NCBI GenBank assembly: GCA_032718565.1
Contig: JAVGVS010000008.1
Location: forward strand, 1,012,501-1,076,500
Direction of reading: 5' to 3'
DNA length: 64,000 nucleotides
Source of the DNA: Distichodus sexfasciatus
Taxonomy: Eukaryota > Chordata > Actinopteri > Characiformes > Distichodontidae
Shown here: piece by piece, positions 38,220 to 52,900 of the stretch
How positions within the stretch are numbered: the stretch's first letter is position 1
How the letters are laid out: each line of letters begins with the position of its first letter
Notes under the pieces: generated by a model
What the model was told of the DNA's origin: nothing
Database searches by the model: none
The model's input: the letters and a program-made list of their open reading frames with translations, nothing else
Position numbers and translations under genes: made by a program

Positions 38220-38660
38220 CTAGCGCCTGCACGTGAGACAGTAGCGTGTGCATCGCGCACATGACGGAATGAGAGCGCGAGAGAACGTGCGTCTGTGTGG
38301 GTCACTGCTTTCACGTAGCCCGTGCTGGACAAAGGGCATCCTGATGGCTTTACTTAGTAAAATAAGCCAATCGGATTTCAGCGCGTTGGCCGCGGGGGAG
38401 GGGCCTCCCAGAAATGAGTTTTAGGATAAAGTCCAGTTCCTGACCATTAGAATCAGAGTCGGTTTCAACATGTGTGGAATCGAACAGCACTAATGAACGA
38501 AACTCTGTAGAAGTGACGATGGTAAACATACGCAACGACTCCACAGCGCCCCCTTGTTGAAGGCGCGGTGCGGTATTGCAGCCACCGGCCAGCGCGCTTC
38601 AGCTCCAAACCGAGCGGGAGAAATTGGAATATTAATCACTAAAAAGGTAGAGAAGGTATG
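38220..38660 (+). promoter_or_regulatory. Probable dennd3 promoter and non-coding first exon
   Basis: CpG-rich island (many cgc/gcg words) in AT-rich surroundings, 1.2 kb before the dennd3 start codon. A candidate exon ends at 38655 with donor gagaag|gtatgg. Inferred from composition, position and the donor. Confidence 0.5.
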
Positions 38661-39879
38661 GCTACTTTTGTTATTTCTACCGGTGTTTAACGAACTTTAC
38701 TATATATTGCAAACATGAAACTTACGCGTTTTTTCTTTTTACTAAAAAATCATCAATGACTAACTTAATGTTCAGGTGATCAGCCATATCCTTGTCACGA
38801 GCATATAGTGCAGGTTATTATATATGCACTAGCTTATCTTTGAGAGAGACAAAAAAAATTGTGTCAATTTGTCAAAAAGGAAAACATATTTTTTATAGCA
38901 TTAATAACCCCATGTAGAATTTAAGAGTCACAAAACGAGACGCATTTCCCCTTTTAAGTGTAATCTACTATGTATGTGTTGGTTTCTGTTTTAAGACGTC
39001 TTATTAGGACGTAGTTTAATATACTTCCTCACTGGCTCTAGCCACCACTGTAAGGAGGGGGTTTTTGCACTTACAACACACATGAGTCCAATTTAGATGA
39101 GGAACTTCCTAAAGCGATGTAATGTGATTATATGTTGCAGTATCACTGTCTCCTGATTAGTCCAAAGGTGCCCTTGCAGCCCGTTTCTCCGTTAAACCCT
39201 AGAGCTCCATTACCTCCCGAACTCATTGCAGCCAATGCACTTTTCTGCCTTAGTAAATCAACACCACTGCTGCTTTTAGTTTAATTTTAGAAGTAAAGGT
39301 TAAAGTGTTTTGCGTCTTCGTTCTGCTTCCCAATTCCTGGATTGCTGGTAAGTTGTTTTTCATGCCTTGCAGCTGTAAACTTGCACAGACATGATTGTGG
39401 AGCAGTGCCTTACATTTCATAAGACACTTTCTTAAAGCTGCACTTAGTTAAACATCAGTTTTAAATATTTATTGCAGTCATTTCAAGCCCTTCAAACAAT
39501 AGAGCTCTATGTCGGTTGTTCTTACTGCTCTCATGCATTGAAAACTGTCTTGAGGAATAGTACTGGAATGTTCTCGCATGTTACAATAAATCACTGTAAT
39601 AACTTTCATAAAAACAAAAAAATTAGGAGTGGCTCAAGACTTTGCACAGTACTGTACAAGTGAAGTTTTACACACCGTCATTTACCTAAATGTATGGGCT
39701 GAGCATGAATGCTAATAAACTGATTAAAATTGCATTGGATTTTTAAAATCTTTTTTTTTTCTTCTATGGGTTAAAATAATCCACAGCTCAGTCAGCATGG
39801 GCATCACTACAGCTTTGAGTTGATGAATTCACTCTCATTGTCTGGGATTTGAGAAGATCGTCTGCTGTGTAGTGCTTCA

Positions 39880-42800
39880 ATGGCAGAACATCTACCTTCT
39901 GGGTTGCTGGAAGCATGTGTTGTTGTCGGTGCTACTACCGACAAGCTGAGGGAGTTCTATGAGGTGAGACATCTTTAGTTTTATTTAATGTTTACCGTTA
40001 TTGCCACATAGTGGAACAGTGCAACTCTCTGTCATTTTGATTGCAGTCATTTATGCAGCAGTTGAACTCTACTGTGAAGGTGGAATGTATAGGTAAAGTT
40101 ATAAAATGAATAGCTTCTTGGAGATTGGCTACCTTTTATTATTGAACCAAGGCTTCAAATATTTATTATGGATATTTTCTGTTTAGCTTTACTTGTGGAA
40201 TATATTTAATACTGAGTAAAGTCTTTCTTTCATGAATGAATGGTGAAAAACCTAAATGAATGCTAGCCCAAGGGCTGGGCAATACAGATGAAAATATCAC
40301 GATAAAACCTTTTACGTCAGTCAATACTAATCATTATTTTAACGTGCTAATTTTTTATAACAATTACCAGATCAATTGCAGTTACCAGAATTGCAGGATT
40401 TTTTTTTTTCAACGTCTTAAATTAAATGTTACAAACTGTATAACAATGTAAGTGTTTTATAAACATAATTATTAGATAATGAACTTTTAAGTTCACAAAC
40501 CTAAGAACTTTCCGATGCTGGACTTTTACACCTAGCTTGCAAGTACTACTGCGCAAATATATGTGATTACGGTGCTTTAAATGTTTTTGAAAGTTTATCA
40601 TATTCCTAGGTTCAGTAAAGATAGCTTCTATTTATATAAACCTGTTTCCTAAGGTCTTAATAAAAACTGAGGCAGAATAAAGAACAAATTTATTTTAAGA
40701 GCGGTTGGTGAATTTGGCCCAGATGTCTTATTAGTATTTTCTCGCGATGCATGTCACAATTGTTTTCGTTCTTATTTGATTAAGAATTTAAAATTAGAGT
40801 TTGTATAAACAATCTGATACTATAGTTCAACCTCACCAGAGCGTGTTGCCTTTTAATTTTACATAAAATTACAGTATCATACTGTTTGTAGTTCTGCACT
40901 TTTACTAATGGCCCTGACCTCTCTGTTGTTCCGGTCAGTCCCAGCAGCAGCAGCAGGGCAATGGCGTCTCTCTCAGTCTGCTGGAGCCAGAGGTCCTCCA
41001 GGTCCACTCTCCCCCATTTGTGAGAAAGGAGAACAACTATGAAGTCAGTGTGGGAGGTTTTGGTCGTGGGCCGCGAAGACGCTCTTTCATTAAGAAGAAG
41101 GGCGACCGAGCTGCAGCTGCTCCTGGCAACCCAAGACCCAGCGGGGGCTCCGCAGAAGACGTCTCTGTACCTAAAGACCTGGACCTTGTAGCTCTCCCTC
41201 AGCTCTGTTTTCCTGGTAAAACTCCAGCCTAAATATGAAGTCATCACTGTTGGGGAAGCTACATTTAAACATTAAAACTATAAGCTATGATTGAAAGTAG
41301 GATAGTCCTAAAGCAAATTAATCAAAAAGAAACATGATGAAAATGGAGAAATGTGATGACAGATCACAGTTTCAGTGACGTTTTGGAGTTATAGAGTGTT
41401 TCAGTTTTTGGCTTGCATAAGTTACTATTCATTTCGCATTTCAGAGTCATACAGTTGGATAAATATGGCCATGAATTTTTGCTCCCATATTCATCAAGGT
41501 GGACTGGATCCTTTGACTCCATCTCTTACTATTAGATTCTATTTCTGTGAATTCAACACTAATCAGGAGCACCTGGTTGTTGGAAATAGTTAGAAAGTCT
41601 TTATAAAAAAAGACTTAGCGTTTTGCCACTCTACATTGCTATTCCTTTACAGTAGATATTGAAAAGCTACAGCATTTAAAAGTAGCTTTGCTACTAACAA
41701 GCTACTGAAAAAGCCTCCTGTGCACATTGCTCCAGTAAATGGTGTCGTCTCTGTGAGCATTCGGAATCCTTTTGTGGATGTCAGACCGCCTCTGTTCTCA
41801 TTTACAAACATAGCATTTAGCAGATGCTCTTATCCAGAGCTATTCCTAACCACTAGACCACAACCGTCCCATATCTCCTCTCTGCTTGATGACCATTATT
41901 CATCTGAAACGCTTGTAAAGACGAAGAGTTACTCTACCTACATGTGGATTTTGAACCACCTATGTCAGTTAATAAAAAGTCATGCCCTCTTACAGATGAT
42001 TTCCTGTACAGCATTCATACGTTATCCACACTTTGTCTCATAAACCAGGAGGACTCCAAGTTTCCAAAGAACAGAAGGATGATCATTTCCACTTCCTGGT
42101 ATTCACTGATGTTTTTGGTAACCAGACACATGGAGTCGTTGTGCAGTATTACAGAGCCATACAGGTCAGAGTCTTTTGTGAATAGCTTTATGTACATTTT
42201 GCATGCACATAATTTTACAAGCGCACAATGAGAAGGGCAGCACACGGGGAGCAGTGCTTGGGGATGTTAGCTTGCCCATGGGTACCTCAGTGGTACCTTT
42301 ACTGGTCCGGGATTCCGGTGACCATCTGATCATGGGGCGAACGTCCTAACTGTTACACTACTGACCGTCCCAATAAGTATCTAACACAACAAAATCTCAG
42401 TGTTTGCAAAACCTTTTCACATTGCACGTACATTGCATGTACGTTGAGGTCATACTGTTGTATAGTATATACATTTTTGAATCTGTGTTAGTAATAAAAA
42501 ACTGATTTATTTTAGCTTTTTCAGGAGGGCGCACAAAATGGCCCCGCCTATAAGCCTCTTCGACTATATGCACCTTATGGAGTCTGCATTATATCCAAAT
42601 ACCCCTACTACACCGCTCTTAAGGACTGTCTCTCATGGTAAGGGTCTACATAATCCAATCTTACAGGGTAGTACGAAAATATGATGCTTTCAAACAGTGT
42701 GGACAAATTATCATAATAGCAAAGGATTTTTTCACGAGATATTCTAAAACGTGGATCTTTTTAAGGGTCTGATTTGTTTGCATCGCTTTCCTCGGTAGCA

Positions 42801-43916
42801 TCCTGGGACAGCTTAAAACCTGCAGGATGGCAGATTTTGAGGAAAGAGTGAAGGAGTTTTCTGCCAAATTGGCTCTGGTGCCCATTCCTCCCCATGGACC
42901 ACTGCATGTGGTTGGTTCAGTTTTTTTAAGTATTGCTTCTGCCAGATCAGGCAAATCCAATCGGTCCCTGCATGTTTGCAGTCAAATGGAGAAATGCAGC
43001 AAATACAAATGTTTTATTAAAAACTGCATATGTTTGCTATGATAATGTGTTTTTGCTCAATATGCCATGTCAGCGTCAAGGGTCGTAACCTTCCAAGTGA
43101 CAGTCTGTTGGTTTCCTGTCAGATGTTCACCTTGCGTCCGCTTACAGTCATTCTTCCATCACGGGAGGATAAAGATCAACCTGTTATTGACCTGGACCTG
43201 CACCTCCCGTTCCTGTGTTTCAGACCCGAGGTAGTTCTGCAGGTTAGATGTTCCAACAAAATGGACAGCTTCCAGCTTCTTGCCTTGGCATGCCTTTAAT
43301 CTCTGTCAGGTTTGCTTGTTGGCTTGTTGAAGACTTCTAACACACAGAATAAAATATTCTTTAGAATATTCATTTTTAATTAAAAACCCACGTTATAAAT
43401 AACAAATGAGAATAATAAAAGTGGAGCCAGTTTGAGATTGTGCCCCTCTCTGTCCCCTCTTAGATAATAACCAGTATAATGACCGAGCAGCGGCTGGTTT
43501 TCTTTTCGTCCGACTGGGCCAGACTGACCCTTTTGGCACAGTGCTTCATGTTGTACATCCAGCCTCTGTACTGGCAGCACCCGCTGGTGCCCATCCTCTC
43601 CCAACAGATGCTGGACTTCCTCATGGCCCCCACCGCCTTCCTCATGGGTTGCCATCTTAGCAACTACAAGGAGGTTGCTACGGTAAAATCCATTCAACCA
43701 TCTTTCTATCCATCCATCCATCCATCCGTCCATCCATGCATCCATCCATGTATCCGTCCATCCATGTATCTATCTATCATCCTTCCATGTATCCATCCAT
43801 TTATTCATCTATCTATCTATACATTCATCCATCCAACTATCCATCCATCCATCTATCTGCATATCTGTCCATCTCTCTCTGTCCAAACAATAATCCATCC
43901 GTCCATCTATCCAACC

Positions 43917-43978
<62 letters not shown>

Positions 43979-46900
43979 TTTTTAAATATTTTGCCATATT
44001 TATTTGCTGTTGCTTTATAGTTTGCTCTATGTTACATGAGTGCTATTCCCCAAGACTACATTAAAATTCACACGAAAGCCTGACTTGTTGCAGCAAAATG
44101 TGAAATAATGAAACGTGGCTTAAGATAAAATGTAAAGGAGAAGAATTTGTGAATTTCTTGTGTAATTGTTGTTATATGCAAAACATGTAGCAGTAGTAGT
44201 ACATTTTTAAATATACAATATTAGTGTACTCAGAAGTCCATTGCTACTGCAGTCCCTTTTGTACATTCACCTGAACCTGAAATGTAGTTACATTCAGAGA
44301 TATGAGTGCAACCCCCTTTAACGTTACCTGTTATCAAAAATAGCTCTTAAAAGAATGAGATAAATAACCCTTTAAAATGCAATTACATTTTCTGTACCCC
44401 TTTAAAATGCAAATGCATCATAGTCTTGCTTTGTCATTATCTTAAGGACAGTAATCACACAAGCCTTCGTTTATACCAGCATTGCCTTGAGGTCAGTTAG
44501 AAGTCTAACTTGTGGCTGGGAAATTCTGTTTTCTGCTTTCAAGTGACAGAATGAGGAAACCACACAAACCTCCGTCAGTTTCTGAAGCGGCGCTGTTCTC
44601 ATGCTGCTTATACCCACATAGATTTCTTTATCTTGCAATATGAGAATGTTATCCTTTTAAATGTGCCTCTCGCTGCTATAATGAAGGCCTTTCCCGCGCT
44701 CAGGAGACGGACGACCTGGTTTTAATCAATGCAGATGAAGGCACCCTCTTCTCTGCTGGTGTTAAACTACCAGAAGCTCCACGAGACGCAGCTGAATTTT
44801 TTACGAAGCGGTAAGAATAAAATAGAGCGAGAAAAACCACATGAATTATCTGTGATGTTCCAGAGTTTGAACATTTCCACGAAGCAATCAGACTTTAGAG
44901 TCAGAGAGCTGGCGTAGTGAGGCACAGTGAGAACGAGTGAATACCCTTATTGTCATTGAAATAAAAATAATGGGAATGTGTTGGTTCTCACTCGTCTAGC
45001 AAGTGATAGTTTTGAGGGCTTAAACAGAAGACTTCTGAACTTCTTTAAGGTTCTTAAAAACGTTTCACCTCTCATCCGAAAGGCTTCTTCAGTTTTGAAC
45101 TGAGATGTGAGAGGAAACGTCTTCAAGAACCTTAAAGAAGCTGCAGCTGCTCTCGATTCAGGCACTCAAGTCAATAAATGAGTTAGTTCATTGAGTTGCT
45201 CTACATAAGAGCCTTTTGTGTGTGTGTGTATGTGTGCCATGTTTTTATGTGTTGTGGGGACCTTTTTGGGCTGTTTTGTCCCCTAAAATCACTCTTATTA
45301 GTTTTTGGGGGGGATTTAGGGGACATTTGAGAGGTCCCCATGAGAAGAAATGACTTTATAGTAAACGTACATGTTTTATTTTAGAAACTAAAAGAGGTAA
45401 ACAATGTGCATTTGGTTACTGAGGTTGAGGTTAGGGTTAGGATTAGGATCAGCTGTAGAATTATATACTGTACATCTAGTTATTATGGGAGTCTATGAAG
45501 TGTCCCCACAAAGATAGTTTTACAAATGTGTGTGTGTGTGTGTTTGTGTGTGCAGGGGAAGGGGCCTGCAGTTACACTACGATATAGAGGCACTTCACCA
45601 GGGGGCCTGCACAGACATTAATGACCTGCGAATGCGCCGGAGAATGTGGCAGCACAACCTTAACTGTGAGATACAGAAGGTCACACTGGAGTATGTTGTT
45701 AATGTTTTCAGGTTGGTTATAACAATATAATGAACAACTAGAGCAGACATCTAGACTACAGTCTTTGTGTTCGGCCTGTTCCTAAAGCCATCGACTTCGT
45801 CTTTCAGGGATGTCAGCGATCACCTCAATTATGAGCATCGAGTTTTTAATACTGAGGAGTTTCTGAGGACCAGAGAACCGGGGGACCAACCGTTTTACAA
45901 AAAGGTGACAGTTCTTCCCGATAGTGCAAATGTTTACTCTCTAGACACGTTGGAATCGTAGTTTCTCATGACTGATGACCATCTCTTAATGACAGGTTCT
46001 GGAAACACACATTTTTCACTCTTTCTTGAAAGAGCGCTTGAGCAGAAAGACCGATGCTTTCACACGCATGGAGCTGAGCACCCGATCAGAAGCCTGGAAG
46101 TGAGTGGATCTGTTTTAAGTAGGGATGCACAATAATATCGGAATCATAATGGAATCGGCCAATTATTGCTTTTTTTAAAAGTCATCGACATCAGACCGAC
46201 GATTTGCATGATAATTCTAGCCGATAATTGATGACGTATAAATTGTACGTTGGAAAGGTCGCACTTGTGCCAGGCATGTCCGAAATCCGGAATTTAATAC
46301 CGCTCGCGCCTTCTGTCTTAAAATGGATGCAGTTATTTTGTGCCAAAGTTCTGAGCGCACAGTGGAGCGTTCGCGAGCAAAGTCTCTTGTCTTTACACGC
46401 TCAACTCTGCCTGCATGTGTGAGGCCGTGTCCGGAGTTGCGTACTGCCACACTTAATAGTATGGTAGGTAAGGTGCTCTTATCACACTTTTCTATGGTGT
46501 AGTATGCGTCTCTGGAAATAGCCAGGGTTGTAGCTTAATGGCTCTTCATGCACTAGGTAGTGCACATGGATTGTCATACGTGCCCATGATTGCACACTTT
46601 TTCTCGAAATGCTCTGCCCTCGCTCCATTCTGCTTTCGCGATCGCTTGACTTGGCGCTGTGTTGGAAATGTCAGAGTTATGGTGCTATTTTTTGTGCCAT
46701 AATTCTGAGTGGAACATCGCAGTGGAACATTGGCGAGCAAAATATCTTGTCTTTGCACGCTCAACTCTGCCTTCCTCATTTATCGGCATTGGCTGATAAA
46801 AGCATGAAAAATATCGAATATCGGCATTGGCCAATAATTCCCATATCGTGCATCCCTAAGCCATTTTAAGCCATTCGTCGTGATGTGTGGTTTGATATAC

Positions 46901-49900
46901 AGTACATTTAAATATACATTTAAACATGAATAAAGTCCAAATCTTAAGTATATTTGAGTAAATGTTTCTGCATATGTAACCTCTTTGTAATGCATATCTG
47001 CATCACAGAACGAAGGCCAGACATGAGAACCCTCGCAGGCCCACTATGCAAGAGATGGCACGGAAATACACCTGCCCAGAGAACCGCATGAGTAAGCGCT
47101 TAGGCGCTAGTTTACCCAACCTGGGGGAGGAGAGACGCCTGACTGTGCCTAGACACACCTCACTCACCAAAGCCACCCCCAACTCCTGTGAGAGAACTTC
47201 AGTACCCATCAAACAGCTCTCGACACCAGAAATAGGTTTTCTGTTCAATATAAAGTGACATTACAATTATACATATGATGTCTGATCGGTGTATTCATTT
47301 TTGGATTGATGCACTGGGCTCATTGATCATTGATGTATCGATGTATATTGATGTATCGTTAAATTTTGTCTGATCAATGTCTGATAGTTTCTCTATAACA
47401 CAGATCGAACACTTAACTTATACCACCAATCCCTCTTATCAACAGCTCTGCACGTCCCAGCCAAGCCGGTTAGGATCTTTAAACTGCCCGATTTCCCTCC
47501 ACCTCTGGTCTACAACTACGTCCATCATTATTACGGTGAAGTGACCCACCAGCTGACTAAAGCCATGAGCTCTCTCTTTACGGGCGACTCATCTCTGTTG
47601 GCCAGGTACTACTACCTCCGTGGCCTCATACACACCCTGAACTCCAAGCGCCTGGAGGCCCTCAGCGACTTTCAGCACCTGTACAAGACGGACGTAGAGC
47701 TGTTCCCCGCACAGCTGGTCCGCTCGCTCATGGACTCCCTGCAGAAAGAAGAGAAAACTCAGGCGGAGAAGAAGCCGGACCTCAGGCGAATGATGTCCAA
47801 GATGAAGAGCGATGAGAAGTGCGAGACGACACCGGATGAACGTGTGAAGAAGTTCGTGTTGCCCAGAAACCCCATGAGCCTGGATGGGTTTGTGAAGTGC
47901 GTTCAAGAGTCTGGGATTGTCAGAGACATGGACACCGTCCGCAGACTGTTTGAGGCTCTTACTGATGGTGAGCTGCTGTGATGCTTCCTCTGATAATTGT
48001 TCTCTTCATTATTTCTTCCCCTCCCCCTTTTTGAGCATTTAACTCATTCCACAGTTTTTGCTCCATCGTTCATGGCTTAAAATTCTCAGCTTATTGAGGA
48101 GACAGTGGATGTAGTCTGAATGCAACCCTCCTTTTTCAGTTCTTTTTCAGGTGAAAAATTGTGGCCCCAAGTGGGCATCTCCACTAATTTGGTTTTTACC
48201 TATTATTACCACAAGGCGGCATCTCCATCAAGGTTGTCTTTCCCTCTTTTGGCCACAAGGGGATGTTTTCACTAATTTGGCTTTTCCTTATTTTGACCAG
48301 AAGGTGGCGTCTCCATTAATTTGGCCGTTCCCTATTTTGGCCACAAGGAGGCGTCTCCGTTCATTTGACCTTTACCTTCTTTGGCCACAAGAGAGCTGCT
48401 GCGTCCGAAATTGCATACTACTTGAGTAGTTACTACATTTGAATTTGAACGTACTGCTCTACCGTTAAAACAGTACGTTCTATATAGTATGAATGAGGGT
48501 AGTATGAATGGAATTCGGACGTACTACATCCGCTGTGTTGATGTTGTCACGTGTCATGTGTCGTCACAACAGCGCGAAAATTTAAAGAGCCCACTCTACT
48601 GCGCGAACATCAGCAATGTTGTTCGTAATGCTTACAGCTTTCATCGGCGTTTTAACGTTGACTGGATCAACAGCTCAGAGGAGGCACAGGTCAGCTGCTC
48701 ACAACGTTTTCCTTAAGGTACTTACACTTGAAAAGAGCCGCGCCTCCGTTTTCCGCCATTTTTCGAATATGATGCCGCCTCTCCCGCTGCCTTATGGGAT
48801 AGTGAAGTGTCCATCGAATGCCTACTACAGAATTCGGCCGGAAGCAGTAGGTCATCCGGGTACTTCTCGCCTACTGTTTTTCGAATACTATGAATTCGGA
48901 CATACTACTCGCCTTGCATACTGTTTGTCGCATACTATATAGTGAAGTATGCGATTTCGGACGCAGCGGTTGTCTCCTTTAATTTGACCTGTCCTAATTT
49001 TTGCCACAAGGGGGCGTCTCCGTTAATTTGGCCTTTCCCTATTTTGGCCACAAGGGGGCGTCTCTGTTCATTTGACCTTTACCTACTTTGGCCACAAGGG
49101 GGCGTCTCCTTTAATTTGGCCTTTCCCTATTTTGGTCACAAGGGGGCGTCTCCATAAAGGAGATCTGGGCAGTTATTTTTCTTGGGAATATCCCACAAGA
49201 AACCTGGTGAGAAAGGTGAATGGCGCTCTGGGTTGTAATACTTCAGAAGCATTTATCAGCAACCTTTCTTCTTTTCTCATCTTCCACTCTTTTCTCATCC
49301 CTCCTTTTTCTTTCTGTATACTTAAATTCAGTAACTCATAGTTTAACAGCTCGGCCAACTATAATCAGCAGTGTCCCTTTCTACTTTTCTTTAACACACA
49401 GCAGTCACACAATTTCTGCAGGAAATGTGCATCTAGTTGCTGCTTGTGATCATGTTGCTGGTGGAATTCTCCTCAGTAATTGTTTGCCTCAACCCTGCTT
49501 CTCACGGCCCAGAGCTCTGCATGAGCACAGGTTTTTTCCAACCACAGCACAAATTACGCAAGTAGCTACTGTTAAATAGCAGTGTGGATAAGGGGTTGAG
49601 CCCATGAAAAGTCTGTGGGTTGGACTGCGAGGATTGAGAAACGCTAGTTTATCAGATGATAGTAGAATAGGACTGAAAAAGCCCTAATTTAAATGGGATT
49701 TACATGAGGAGGTAACGTGATTATAATACATCTATGATATTAGTCCCAAAGAAATCCATCATGTTAGTAACTTCTACAGACAGCGGGTGCTGCGTGGTCC
49801 TGCGCTGGCAAATATTATAGCAGCTTTTTCCTCCAGGGTTCACCTTTTACAGGTTAATGGAATTCACAGGGATGCCAGTGTGGGTGATGGCCCATCATAT

Positions 49901-52900
49901 TCTGGGGAAAATGACTTTTTCTGGTCTTGTGGTTTTCAATATGCAGTAAGTAGTCAAGGTTATCCATATCCTGTGTGTTTTCTTTAAGCTAGGTGTACAT
50001 TACATCTCTCCCAAAAGCACTTTGCACTTCTCATCTGTCCTGCAAAAATCAGAATAGGGCTTATCTGAAAGAAGAGCCATTTATCTTTGCAGAAAATCAA
50101 AGTAATTCAAAGGTCATTTACTTTTCACTAGAGGAGGCCTGTGATGTATAATGTTTGGCATTTATGGCTTGTGTTTGCATTTTTTTAGGGTCCAAGTCTG
50201 TAAGAAAAAGTGTCTCAGTTTTGAGATAAGGGTCTTCTTGAGAAAGAGAGAGACAGAGAGAGAGAGACTCTTATGGAATGCAGCAGCATGTTTTAACCTG
50301 CATCTTTACTGCAACTTCACCCCACTTTAATGTAGGGCCCTATGAAATCCGTTTAGTTTTTTCCTAAATTCCGTTTTATTTTTTCTTGAATTCCGTTTTT
50401 TCCATTTTTATTCTTCTGAATTCCGTGTTTTACGTTATAATCATATTTATTCACCTAAAAAGTGTCTAATTGTGGAGTGGATGGGAAAAAACAATGCAAT
50501 AGGAAAAAAATCAAATGAAATGACTGTTATTCAACTTCTACAAAGTGCTGGGGTTCAGCAGAACATTTACTGCTTTGGTAAAACATTTACATGTAAACAA
50601 CAAAAAACATTCATTTTTTCGTGCAAAACGAAACGTTTCTGATGTGAGGTTTTGACTGTAAGTGGTCGTCACGTGTTCTTGCGGGTGCAGTCTATCGTGT
50701 GCTGGCAAAACGTACAAAAGAGTTGTTCTCCAGATTCATAAAAATCGTTTGGGTATTGTTCTGCTCTAAACTTAGCACTGACACACAAACTTAGCACTTA
50801 GCAACACACGATTACCTACAGTAAATAATACCCAGTTATGTATGCTGATGTTTAAACTGTATTTTCTGTTTATTATCTGCAGTAACAATGTGGGTAAAAG
50901 TACTGAACCTTTGCCATAATATTATTTCCCAGGGCAGCAGGAAGTGGTGGATCCAGAGATGTTCCGAGTTTTTTACACATTCTGGAAGGAAACGGAGGCA
51001 GAGGCCCAAGATGTTCACCTGCCGTCCGACGTGATCGAGCGTCTGGACAATAACGAGTGTGTGTACAAGCTGTCCAGCTCGGTTAAGACAAATCACGGTG
51101 TTGGAAAGATTGCTATGACACAGAAGAGACTGTTCTTACTGACAGAGGGGAGGCCAGGATATGTTGAGATCACTAAATACAGAGACATTGAGGTTTGTGG
51201 TTTTGATATAAGTGACCATCACTTGAATACTGAAATAACTATGTTAAACCATGTGTTTTTCAGACCCTCCAGGAATTCGCAATGTTGCGATCACAACTAT
51301 TAATGTAAATTTAGCCAGTCTCTGCAAATTCATTACCACCATGCAATTTTGACCAATTACCGCAACTTTTCCACAATTTTTGACCAGTCAATAGCCAAGT
51401 TTCCATCCAGTTTTTTGCGACGTTTTGTTATAGACAAACAGAATATGCGTAAAAAATGTGTGAAATTTGCTGTCTCCAGCCTGTTTCCATCCAACTGGCT
51501 TTTTATCGACAAAACGGTGTGCGTGATGACGTCATCCCGCCCAAAACGAACTGTCGCATAGGTTTTGGTGTATCGCAAAAAAAATCTGCCCTTGAGCCGT
51601 TTCCATACATAATTTTGTATATGTCGCAAATTACTACCTGGTTTTCGCGTGACACCCTCCGCTAAAACAAAGCAAACAAGAAAAATGATGGAGAGATTAT
51701 TCAGACAGTTTTTTTTAAATTTGCCAGCTTACTAAGTTATTTCTGAAGCCACAAAATAATTGAATTAAAGCAAAATATCTAGTATTTACAGCAGAATCGA
51801 AGCAGTTGCTTGTCTGATAGCCCCAGAGCTCAAGAAAAATCACAGTATGGACGGAACCCACGGGTATGAGAGACCACGGAATAAGACCTTCTGGGAGGAG
51901 GTAGGAGAAACACCAAAGAAATCTCTGCTGCTGAAGATGAACGACGTCAATGCAGGCATCGCGGATGAAAATGTGTCATGTGACACATTTATTTACAAGA
52001 AAGCCCTTTTTTTCCTGCATAAAAAGTGTTTCAAAGAAGTTTTGCGACATCTGAAGTATCGATAGAAGAAAACGGAAAATATTATGTCGACATTACAAAA
52101 TTTTATCGATAATTAGCATTCCATCAGCTATATCGGTAAAAAATTTGAAGCGCTAAATATTTTTTCGAAAAAACTCCTTGGATGGAAACCTGGCTATTGT
52201 CGCTTCCTTAAAAACGTTGAGCCACACGTCAGCAAACTCACTTCCTTGTTTAGAAGACGCAGGAAACGTGTGTGATAAAAACGCCTCACATTTACCTTCA
52301 AAAATACTAAACGATTAATGGTTAATTCAAATAATAGTTTTTCAATTAAGTGTTAAAAAAAATTGTTATAATAGGAGACAAAAATTGCAATTTTTTTCGC
52401 AACTTTGACTTGCTCCAGCAACTTCATTGCAACAAAACGCCTAAGAGCAAACTTTCATCACAATTTATTAGAAAAGCTGCCGCGAAATCGGCACGTTATG
52501 GTGCAACAATCTCAAAAAAAAAAAAAAGGCCCACAACATTCTCGAGGGACTGGTTTTTGCTTAGTTCATTAAATTTGTTGTGTTTGAAATTCATTTTTTA
52601 CAAGTTTTCTTGCCATGATAAATCAAAAGAACATATGCCTAGACTAACTCGTTCAAGAAACAAAGAACATTCTTGTTGTTGAATGTGGTCATAAATTAAC
52701 ATTTTGTCGTGCACGTGTCGCGTATCGTTAATAAGACAATATCATTTGTGATAACCATCATTTCACAAGGTATTGCAGCTACGCGTTCAAGGTGTTTGGA
52801 AATCACTGTAGTGTAGTAAGTGACGGCTGTAATTGAACGACGAACATTAAACATGATTCCTCTCATAAAGGAGGTGAAGATCTCGGCAGCACCGTTCCTG

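Larger units (their letters stand above)
34737..38220. other. slc45a4 3' UTR and intergenic sequence
   Basis: No gene found. AT-rich sequence after the slc45a4 stop (34737 to about 36300) could be its long 3' UTR; only a weak ATTAAA (36296-36301) was noticed. SINE copies lie at 36627 and 37637. A tRNA-like segment near 37035-37240 may be another, unassigned SINE. Confidence 0.5.

Noticed and set aside
43690..43980. CRISPR-like array
   Set aside because: Short tetranucleotide repeats without spacers in an animal genome; a simple microsatellite. The 48160-49165 array likewise has contiguous units and no spacers.
43736..44020. Frames rich in IHPS/YLSI repeats
   Set aside because: Translations of the (ATCC)n/(ATCT)n microsatellite.
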